Shown here: positions 55,955-64,000 of the stretch, piece after piece
Position numbering within the stretch: position 1 is the stretch's first letter
Layout: each line of letters opens with the position of its first letter
NCBI RefSeq assembly: GCF_051622035.1
Contig: NC_135367.1
Location: 7,910,501-7,974,500, forward strand
Length of the DNA: 64,000 bases
Source of the DNA: Arctopsyche grandis
Lineage: Eukaryota; Arthropoda; Insecta; Trichoptera; Hydropsychidae
Direction: 5' to 3'
Position numbers and translations under genes: made by a program
The notes under the pieces: model-generated
What the model saw: only the letters and a program-made list of their open reading frames with translations
Database searches by the model: none
What the model was told of the DNA's origin: nothing

Positions 55955-56045
55955 CAATGTTTGTAATTGACCAGGAAGATGCATTGGGGTTTACCTGTTA
56001 GGCCTTCATGTTTTTATATGTATGTAATAATAAAAATAAATAAAA
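55955..56045 (+). mobile_element. SINE 3' tail fragment
   Basis: TTTGTAATTGACCAGGAAGA, TTACCTGTTAGGCCTTCATG with an AATAAAAATAAATAAA end. The stem is weakened by two changes. Confidence 0.55.
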
Positions 56046-57650
56046 GAGTCAGTCACTGTTAAAATTTACAATATATTATACATAGATATGTGTATGATTT
56101 TATTGACCATATGATGTTATTAATATTCCAGATAAGCTCTTTTACATAAAACGAGCGCTGATAACTCGACTCACTATGTACATAGGTACATACATACATA
56201 CATATGTATATGTTTACATATAGCCAGATGGAGAATTGAATATAAGAGGCGCAATAACATTTATTTAAATAAAAATAATTATTTTTTCGAAATGCGTGTA
56301 TTTTCACGCCACATGTACGTATGTGTGCACATTAAGACGACACACGAATACAATATTCCGGATAATCCGGGGTAAAATTTTATATAGCGTATGCTTAAAT
56401 GAGAAATCGCTCGTATAATGAAGATTGATCGTATGCGAGGAAAAAAGCACATTTCCTATTTTCCTGCCGGCATTTATGTATGTATGTGTATGTATATGTA
56501 TGTACGTACGACCGGGAAACACACATCGTGTCTCGTGGGATTCTAGCGGACCTTTGACATATCCCGAGGCCCTCGTAAAAAGAAACGTAAAAAAACTATT
56601 TCAACCGGGCGTGAAATCGATGTCCTGTATCAGATTTATCCGTTTATTTATTCTAGTTTTTTTTCTATTTATTTATTTACTTATTTTTTATTTTTTCCAC
56701 TCTTTGCACTTTCGGCATACGAATATCGCACGTCCCATAAATTACGCCGAAGTAAATGAGCCGTGGTTGAACTTTCAGGTTCAAGTTTAACGGTGAAATT
56801 ATAAGTTATTTTAAGGCTGTACCAACTTTTGCAGTGACGCTGCCTTTTGTTCCGTGTATTGTATATGTATGTATGTATGTACATATTTCGATGGGAGAAA
56901 GTTGGAATTAATTTGGGAATTAATATGATATACACGTGTTGTCGTTTTGTTTGTAAATTCCGCACACGTTGATTTCGTTTGGCCGATAAATACAGTTTAC
57001 TTTATCGTGTAAATAGTTTTATTTTTGGGAAATGTTAATATTTATCGTCAATATAAGGTATCAGTGGATTTAGTATGGATGTATTTTCGCTTTAAGAGAA
57101 TAAATCTACACATATGAAATTCTCAACTTTGTAAATCTTTTTTGAACAATATAAAGGCAAAACCCATAAAATTTAGTAATAGTAGGCAACAATTGTGTTT
57201 TATTATTCTCTTGGTCGCTGTCGTTAAATGTTGTGAGTTTGCTTTTATGTGGTATAAAAAAGATTCATGAAGTTGGGGATGTCAAGAAACTACTTACATC
57301 GATTAGTTATATTAAAATTATCTCGGAGATAAAACTCCGTGAAGAGATATACTTTTAGTCGTGAAATGTCAGATTTGACATATTTGGCCAAAAATCAATA
57401 TATATCGTGTATTACATTACATGAAGCTAGACGCCAAATTTGAAATTTATATATACATATGAGAGTTAAAATTTTAAATATTTAAATATTAGAGATAACG
57501 AGAACCTATAGAGCTAAATTTTATAAAATATAGAGGGAATTATAGGCGTATAAACAATTAAAATCTAAAATGGCCATATCAAGGCGAAAAGGTTGAAGAT
57601 AGATTATGGTAGCTTTCCGTACCGTCATAGATGTCACCGTATCCGAGATT
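56046..57650. other. intergenic, no gene recognised
   Basis: Several TATGTATGTA/TACATACATA microsatellites and a moderate-GC segment (56480-56780). No exon that I can support; these may be GT49 intron sequences. Confidence 0.35.
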
Positions 57651-57654
57651 CTGG

Positions 57655-57790
57655 ATATTTGATACGCATTGTATACGATATTTTATCTCCAACGTAATGG
57701 CAGACGATTCATTACCGTATATTGATGACCATAATGAGCAATATGGCAAAGTATGAAAACGATCGGATAAGAGATAAAAATGATCACTAA
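57655..57790. repeat. dispersed repeat W (copy 1)
   Basis: TGATGACCATAATGAGCAAT, ATGGCAAAGTATGAAAACGA and TCGGATAAGAGATAAAAATG recur inverted at 62876-62935 and 63343-63412. Possibly a small mobile element. Confidence 0.65.
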
Positions 57791-58785
57791 CACAAAAGCC
57801 ATGTAAAACGTAAGGAGGTAAGTAAAAAATTACATATGTATATTACATAATAGGTCAAACAATATTTGAGCTAAATTTATCAAAAAAAAAAACAATGTAT
57901 CCTTTTCATAACATGTAAACATCATGTCTTGAGAAAGAATACACCTTTAGTGTTTTTCAATTGCCTTCTAGAGGAAGTCAAAAGCAATCTATGAAAAGGA
58001 ACAGTGATGATTTATTGAATATTTTGTGATAAAAACTAAGTTAGCTTTGACATTTAAGTTAGATGAAAACCTGACTAGATACGACCTCATAGGTTGGGTT
58101 ATTTTTCTGTCCTTTGAAATACATGGAACAAATTTAAATCTCACTGTAATTCGAAGCGTAGCGCACTAAAGTTGCGACTTGACCAAAGTTCCGTAAATCG
58201 TTCAATGTTTACTCAAGAAAAGTTGAATGGGGGTAGCGTCGAATTTTTCATTCGTAAATTACAACCCCTCTTGTTTGAATTCAGGCCCGTGTTTCGTTTT
58301 GTGTGCGGCAAATAAAATCGGAAATTAAACAGTGCAACTGTAAGATAACCGTGCGCGACAGAGGCGCACAACCGAAAGTTTTACGAGCGCGACTATTCCC
58401 TGTGAAATCTTGCGTAATTTTCCCCCCAAAACCCCCCCGAATCCCCTCACTCTGGTGTTTGCTCAGCAGCTATTTCGCGTCGAGAGGGTCGTGTTAATTT
58501 CGCCTAATACCCACTAACTCCCCATCCCAGTCGTGTTTGCTAATACGTTAATAAGGAAATTAGCGAGAGTGTTTTCGGTGCTTCGGCAACGGACGACGTT
58601 ACATTAAGAAATCTGTACCGCAATTATTAACTTTCACGCCACGCTTCATACAACATTCAACGCTATTGTTATTATAAAGTTTTAATCTTAATTAAAAACA
58701 AAATTTCCCAGTTGCGAAGCGCCAGAATTGCCAAATCGGATTTCGGCACAGAACTACAAATGTACATACATACATACATATATAC
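57791..58785. other. intergenic, no gene recognised
   Basis: 58140-58690 is GC-richer, with a CCCCCCAAAACCCCCCCGAA run (58422-58441), but no convincing reading frame. It could include a promoter or 5' exon, but there is no positive evidence. Confidence 0.35.
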
Positions 58786-58904
58786 ACACTTATTTATTTA
58801 TTTAAGTTTAAGTTGTCGCATTACAGGAGTCCAAAATGCGCCACAATGGTCAAATAAATTTGAAAAAAAATTACGTAGTGTCGATAAGAATTTCATTAAC
58901 CAAT

Positions 58905-59105
58905 ACTAAGTTTTAGTTCGATAGAACTAACGGTGTTCAAAAAATCCTCAAAATACACAGACACACACAATTTTTTTCTAGATCATGACAACGTGATCAG
59001 TGATAGATTCTGAGTTCGAATCAGTCAAAATCTCCAGTTTGAATTTTTGCATGATCACAAAACGTCATCTATTGTTACTACGTACATACATAGATAAAGT
59101 AAAAA
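58905..59105 (-). repeat. dispersed repeat X (copy 3, inverted)
   Basis: TAGTTCGATAGAACTAACGG, CAAAAAATCCTCAAAATACA, ATCATGACAACGTGATCAG and TCATCTATTGTTACTACGTA are the reverse of 31370-31545. Confidence 0.75.
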
Positions 59106-59580
59106 TACAGAGAGATGATAAAAATAAAAATATATACATATGTATGTATATACACAGACAAATAATACATTTATTCATAATCATAAAAAACAATACCATT
59201 TTAATAAAATGAGATAAAGTAAAAATATCAAATAATAAAATACAAAGTAGGATATGTCTTGCACTTATAGCCAGCACCAATATATAAGAACCAGCTGCAA
59301 ATTCAAAACAACACTGCGAGGCCTAAATGAAAGAGAGAAGATCAAAGTCCCACTCATACATCACATTCAATTGTGAAAATAATAATGAGCGCAAGCTACC
59401 AGACAAATAACTTAAAATAATCTCCGATAACCTACGCTCACCGAGGTGGAAAATGTCACATTTAGGCTCAGCAGCAACGATATTATTGAGAAGTCGGATT
59501 GCTCTTGAAATAGGAGCCATTCGAGAAAAAACTGTGCGAGCAGGAGGTACAACCATTATATATGATATGTCTACCACACG

Positions 59581-59785
59581 GTTCTACGTGACGAGACAGA
59601 ATGTTAAAAGACAGAAAACGCAAATATCGGAAGGCAAAGATCGAAAATCGAAAGATCTTAAGTCGACAGATAAAAAAAAAATGGTGCATGGTAAACGGTA
59701 CATACTCACTTAATTTGCGCGAGCAGGATACAACAGGAACAAGAGGAACATGCTTTTCCTCCCGTGTTCTGCGCGCGCACATTAC
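59581..59785. mobile_element. foldback element, copy 3 (single arm)
   Basis: GGTTCTACGTGACGAGACAG through GGAAGGCAAAGATCGAAAATC to GCGCGCGCACATTA equals the left arm of 17057-17265. The right arm is missing. A small inverted repeat, TACCCATATTTCTACC (59787-59802) with GGTAGAAATATGGGTA (59810-59825), follows at the deletion point. Confidence 0.8.
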
Positions 59786-60065
59786 TTACCCATATTTCTA
59801 CCTAGAGTAGGGTAGAAATATGGGTAATGCCCATACTCATTCCTATGTATATAGGAAACGAGAAATGATTTTTGCACTTTCTCAATCATAAGAGAGTAAT
59901 TTGCTTCATGCGGATTCCCCACAATCGCATTATACCCTAGTTTGCTTCTCACAAGCGAGTTGAAAATCAAGCGAGAAGAAAAAATGATTGGTGAATAATC
60001 TGATGAAGCTTGATGACTTTTTTCCACTTTCCAAGAATAAAATCGTAATATGTATATCAAAAAGG

Positions 60066-60565
60066 CCTAATCAATCGAATCATAATTTTAAATATTTTTA
60101 TAAATCAGCGGCACCGATAGTCATTTATGATTGTGGAGTACAATCATAGTTAATTGTAAGTTTCTTTCAATACAATTTTTGCTCGTTTTGACATTTCAAT
60201 GGATGGCTTCGTAATTGAATTGATGCTTGATTTAAAATTAAACCTAAAAATATAAAGAATGTCTATTGACAAAACAAACATTTTTTGAAATATTACCATT
60301 CGGCTCCATAGAACATAGCATTTTTTATTTAATCAATCATGTACATTCTTCTAACAGATTGCTCCAACACCACAAGTTTTCAATACAGATTAAGAATTGT
60401 TTATTAATTGAATACCGAAAATAAAAAGGATCTACATACATACATATGTGGCATTTTTAATATTTTTAGATACATCGGTTTTTGACCATGCATTGTAAAA
60501 CAATTGAATAAGCAATACAAACTTTTTTGGCACTTTCGGAACAGTGACCTTTTCCGCAGGCCATT
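60066..60565. other. AT-rich spacer with a weak match to the GC-block insert head
   Basis: CATTTCAATGGATGGCTTCGTAATTGAATTGATGC near 60192-60226 resembles the insert head at 5746-5780, without a GC block. Otherwise nothing is recognised. Confidence 0.3.
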
Positions 60566-60569
60566 TATT

Positions 60570-60835
60570 AAACACAACATCTATGGCCAAACTATCAACA
60601 GCCTCAGAGACATCTATGGACTAATTTTTGCAGCATTTTCTAATCAGCGATGGGACAGGGTTGCCAATTTTTGGAAACCGTTTCAATGAAATCAGATAAA
60701 TTGGGTCATAGAAAGCGATCGACCTTGGAGTCACATATCCAAGGTCTGGCCAGAAGCGTACGGGATAGAACCTGTGACCACACAATTTAAATCATTACAT
60801 GCTAACCGTTGATATGTGCGGCTGTTGGTTATTCA
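60570..60835 (-). mobile_element. tRNA-derived SINE, minus-strand copy
   Basis: Contains ACATCTATGG, AACCGTTTCAATGAAATCAG, AAGCGATCGACCTTGGAGTC, CCAAGGTCTGGCC and the reversed B box GGGATAGAACC (60763). The head ends near GCGGCTGTTGG. Confidence 0.7.
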
Positions 60836-60854
60836 ATCTAAAAGTGAATTAAAA

Positions 60855-61060
60855 AAGGAATATGAGAAAGTATAAAAGCTGATAATATTAAATTTAATGG
60901 AAAATGAAAAAAATAACTGTTTAACTGTTTAGCCTGTGAGTTGTGAAGAGGCGGTAAAAAGACGTGTTTCGATAGCTAGCTGTTATCGCTTTAATCTAAC
61001 ACAAGATTACGATGGAATTTTCAATGAGTTCATTAATGATTAAACTACCCTAGCTTCATA
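60855..61060 (+). repeat. direct repeat V, copy 1
   Basis: GAAAGTATAAAAGCT, CTGTTTAGCCTGTGAG, AAAAAGACGT and TTTTCAATGAGTTCATTAATG ATTAAACT are repeated in order at 61965-62160. Identity is uneven, with a 29-base identical end. Confidence 0.65.
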
Positions 61061-61089
61061 ATGGAAACATTAGCTTCATATTGAAGACA

Positions 61090-61500
61090 TCAGCCAGCAG
61101 TATGACTCAATATTAGCGTGTATGATCAAGGTTCGATCCGCTATACTGTTGGTTAGATTTGAGGGTATTTGTGACTCCAAATTGGTCGTTTCTTAGAGTT
61201 TTCCAATTTTATCTGATCATTGTTGATCAACGGTTCATCAAAATTGGAAAAAAATCCTGTTGTCACTAATCTTCTGTATTTATTGTATGTACAATTTGTA
61301 AAAATTATGTACAAATCTAAAATCCATAGATGTATCAATGGATTAATTAATTATTTAATTGTTATTTCATGTTCTTAAGCTTCTCGAAATACAGTGATTT
61401 ATGTAATAATAAAATGCTGCATTGTTAGTAATTAATTGTCCAGGAAGGCGCATTGGGGTCTTCCTGTCAAGCATTCCAGGTAAAATAAATTAAAATAAAA
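61090..61500 (+). mobile_element. tRNA-derived SINE, full-length but decayed
   Basis: Starts CCAGCAGTATGACTCAATAT with B box AGGTTCGATCC near 61127. Body TGGTCGTTTCTTAGAGTTTT and CCAATTTTATCTGATC, tail CAGGAAGGCGCATTGGGG and CATTCCAGG. The A box is degraded. It lies between the two copies of direct repeat V. Confidence 0.75.
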
Positions 61501-61954
61501 TTTCTTCAATGTTAACTAGCCTCCGTATCTCGGTAAGATATCAAAGAGACCTGAAGTGGTTCAAAATCAGATCACAATTTTTGACGGGCAGGAATTTTTC
61601 GAATAATAACATTCATAAAAATCTTGTTTTAAAAATGCTTTTTATACCATAATAATTTAATTTTATGTTTTTTAGAGTTCCAGATTTTTGTATTTTGTCT
61701 AACCTAGCAATGTAATTCTTTAATGCGCACTACATATAGTAATTTCACACTGCTAATGTCACCGTAGTTTTGCCCAGCATCAAAAAAGTATTAATCCTAA
61801 ATATATTCTTGTCGATATCCTTATTCCTGAGGAACGCGACCTTTATTAGTCTTCTAATGAAGAGTGTCGACACTCCAAAATATCTTTATCCAATACTCTC
61901 TGCGCCAAATCTCGGATATATAACTATATTTAATCTTTTTGTGAATTGAAAACT
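61501..61954. other. intergenic, nothing recognised
   Basis: No coding or repeat match found. Confidence 0.3.
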
Positions 61955-62165
61955 TATGTGAAAAAGTATAAAAGCTTGTAATATTAGGTTTATATGAGAT
62001 GAGAGTAAATCAGAGCGAAAAATGCAAATGTTATAACTGTTCAACAGTTAAGCCTTCGAGCTGTGAAGGTGTGGTCAAAAGACGTTAGCTGTCATCATAT
62101 CAATCTGACACAAGATTTCAATGTAATTTTCAATGAGTTCATTAATGATTAAACTCCGCTAGGTC
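61955..62165 (+). repeat. direct repeat V, copy 2
   Basis: Partner of 60855-61060; contains AAAAAGTATAAAAGCTTGTA and TTTCAATGAGTTCATTAATG. Both copies hold a TATAAAAGCT string that could act as a TATA element, but no gene follows. Confidence 0.65.
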
Positions 62166-62865
62166 TTCCAAGTTGAAAGTAATTTCATTCAATTTGATTA
62201 ACATGGCGTATGTTTAACCATACGTGAATATTATGCTATGACGCTATTTGCAAGCTTTGCATATTGTGCATTGTCTAAATGCGACACATTTAATTTAAAT
62301 TAATTCGCAATAATATATAGTGGAAAAGGTAGTCGATGTGCTCATAACAGACTCGGGTGGACCGCGAAGCTGAGTAAATATCGTTAAGAGGCGGCCCGCA
62401 TGACGCTCCCTCTACTCAGATATGAAAACTGCCAGGCCCAACTTGCAATGAGAATTTTCCTGGTAGTTTCCCCGGCAGAGGTGTTCAAACACGAATTTAA
62501 TCTGATAGACAAATATAGTAATGCCTGTCTGTCTGTCTGTCTGCGGGCGATACGTTCCGACCGAACGGAACTGACTTAAGCCAACACGTGTATAACATCG
62601 TATGTATGTGTAGAGATTAAAATTTACTTTAGCAAGTAAATGTAAAGTGTATTTTTAGTTTCACGATTTCTGGTGCTGCAAATTTGATTTATTTTTTTTA
62701 GATTGAAAGTTGGTGATGTTCCCTTTTTGAGAATTTCCTGAATGATTTGATGCGAATCGACATTTATTTTCTCACGTATGTACAGTTGAATGGAAACTTT
62801 CGAATATTTTTATATTTTTACATACCTCCTTTTAGCTTCACTTACGATTACAATTCAGGAAAAAG
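62166..62865. other. intergenic, nothing recognised
   Basis: 62330-62580 is GC-richer, with a (CTGT)n run (62525-62543). The short frame at 62747-62974 overlaps repeat W and is not a gene. Confidence 0.3.
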
Positions 62866-62869
62866 TTTG

Positions 62870-62940
62870 CCTCTAATCCGATCGTTTTCATACTATGCCA
62901 TATTGCTCATTTTGGTCATCAATATAAGTAAATGTATCCT
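62870..62940. repeat. dispersed repeat W (copy 2)
   Basis: CCGATCGTTTTCATACTATG, CCATATTGCTCATTTTGGTC and ATCAATATAA are the inverse of 57720-57775. Confidence 0.65.
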
Positions 62941-63339
62941 CCGCCTTTACGATGGAGAAAAAAAATCGTTTTAGACGCGTTTGAAATTTGAATATCTGAA
63001 AAGTGCCTCACGTTTATCCAGTTTTAGATTTAAACATAGATTGTGGTAGTAAAATAAAATTATTGGTATTTTTATTCAAAATAATTATGCAACAAAAATA
63101 AATTCACTCGGTTTTTAATGAAAAATATTTTGTTCTTTATATTTTTAACTTGATGTAAATGATGATTTCAATGTGAAATGGAACTAAATCAGTTTTAAAT
63201 TGATTTCAATTCATTTGAGTTCATTGTAATCGATTTGTTTCATTTAAAATATTTGTATCACAACTCTTCGGATTTCAATTTGGTTTTTATTCACTTTCTA
63301 CAAACGTCCTTTATGTTTCACATTAAGACGTCTTTTTTA

Positions 63340-63418
63340 TATCTCTTATCTCTTATCCGATCATTTTCATACTTTACCATATTGCTCATTTTGGTCATCA
63401 ATATAATTAACTAATCCG
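63340..63418. repeat. dispersed repeat W (copy 3)
   Basis: ATCTCTTATCCGATCATTTT, CATACTTTACCATATTGCTC and ATTTTGGTCATCAATATAAT, same orientation as copy 2, adjacent to the (TA)n tract at 63428. Confidence 0.65.
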
Positions 63419-63421
63419 TTC

Positions 63422-63427
<6 letters not shown>

Positions 63428-63478
<51 letters not shown>
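63428..63478. repeat. (TA)n microsatellite
   Basis: About 25 TA units, just after repeat W copy 3. Confidence 0.9.
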
Positions 63479-63485
<7 letters not shown>

Positions 63486-63794
63486 CACAGCGGAGATGTA
63501 GCATGAATACTATTTTTTATAATTAAGCATGAGTAATATAACTGCTGGTTTGATGCTACGTATATTTACTGTCTCATTTCATTCCCTTAGAGATATAGAG
63601 TTGGTTTAAAAATTTAAACCACTATTCGAGCTCGTTTTTAACTATGTAATTAGTAACGCTAAGTGTACATATAATAATATTTATGCTTATTAATAGTTTA
63701 TGATACTTACGTAATGTATAATAATTGGAATATAACAAAATAAATATGTGAGGAAACCTCTAGTATTTTTACACCATGATCGAATTTAGGTGTT

Positions 63795-63930
63795 TTGATA
63801 TCTATTTATTTATTTTTAGATACATACATCAAATGTAACATGACAGGAATTACTCCATGGCGACACATTTAGACTAATTTTTGTGGACATCTATGGTTAA
63901 CATCTATGGACAAACAATATTTTTTTTATG
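63795..63930 (-). mobile_element. LINE tail and SINE-like remnants
   Basis: TATCTATTTATTTATTTTTAG at the start and ACATGACAGGAATTACTCCATGG resemble a reversed hairpin type C tail. GACATCTATGGTTAACATCT at 63887 resembles the SINE end motif. Both are short and decayed. Confidence 0.4.
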
Positions 63931-64000
63931 CACAATAGCTTTGCAAGAAATACATTATGTGGGTAGCTTTTTTTAATATTCAACAAATTTGAAATGTTAG

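Larger units (their letters stand above)
58790..60065 (-). mobile_element. LINE 3' half (hairpin type C), interrupted twice
   Basis: On the minus strand 60065-59880 encodes RT C-terminal residues (IFNSLVRSKLGYNAIVGNP, NYSLMIEKVQKSFLVSYIHR). After the foldback insertion, 59577-59300 encodes RTVFSRMAPISRAIRLLN and DIFHLGERRLSEIILSYL. Then the tail TGACCATTGTGGCG/TGCGACAACTT-type stem and TAAATAAATAAATAA end at 58793. Repeat X is inserted at 58905-59105 and the foldback arm at 59581-59785. Confidence 0.7.

Noticed and set aside
56425-56790. 121-codon plus-strand frame
   Set aside because: Runs through TATG microsatellites and poly-T DNA; no domain and no splice or signal features that I can support.

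Overview
This window looks like nuclear DNA of an insect. It is AT-rich, with many short TACA/TGTA and TA microsatellites, intron-containing genes with GT..AG borders, tRNA-derived SINEs, several clades of non-LTR retrotransposon, hAT relics and gypsy-type solo LTRs. I cannot assign the order from sequence alone. Host coding sequence is a small fraction; most of the window is layered mobile DNA.

Host genes. (1) A cluster of S1-family serine protease genes, all on the minus strand and all with the same five-exon, same-phase structure: gene 1 (26981-28205), gene 2 (29510-30579), gene 3 (38374-39840) and gene 4 (46314-47391), plus a C-terminal relic at 32653-32685. Each intact gene encodes a signal peptide, a short propeptide ending in Arg, I(V/I)GG, and the His/Asp/Ser triad. 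The S1-pocket position is Ser, so they read as chymotrypsin-like secreted (probably gut) proteases. Genes 3 and 4 lie in the two halves of a tandem segmental duplication (about 33820-40053 and 41829-47635). Gene 3 has lost its intron-1 acceptor AG and carries a solo LTR in that intron. (2) The last coding exon of a GT49 (beta-1,4-glucuronyltransferase-like) gene lies on the minus strand at 54344-54574; its upstream exons were not found.

Layout. 1-5.2 kb: ZMYM1/hAT relic, SINEs, a solo LTR and a tandem repeat. 5.3-10.1 kb: a Jockey-superfamily LINE with an intact 954-residue EN-RT ORF2, but its ORF1 is split by a GC-rich nested element. 10.1-26 kb: gene-poor DNA with SINEs, a foldback element with long inverted repeats and 9-bp target duplications, LINE pieces and several unclassified dispersed repeats. 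26.9-47.6 kb: protease cluster, including an hAT relic invaded by an RTE LINE inside a (TA)n tract, an intron-containing transposase-like pseudogene, and a multi-level nest of insertions at 42.3-46.0 kb. 47.7-52 kb: solo LTR, then a 2.8-kb element packed with GGGCTTCGCCCC-type hairpin repeats and two arrays of a 90-bp unit. 52-64 kb: the GT49 exon among LINE/SINE fragments and short duplications.

The most unusual content is the family of GC-rich, hairpin-dense blocks carried by mobile elements (three loci) and the depth of nesting. A second theme is that unrelated-looking LINE and SINE tails all end in a 3' stem-loop followed by a TAAA-rich tail. The protease genes presumably work in parallel as secreted digestive enzymes; the mobile elements explain how the cluster was duplicated and eroded.
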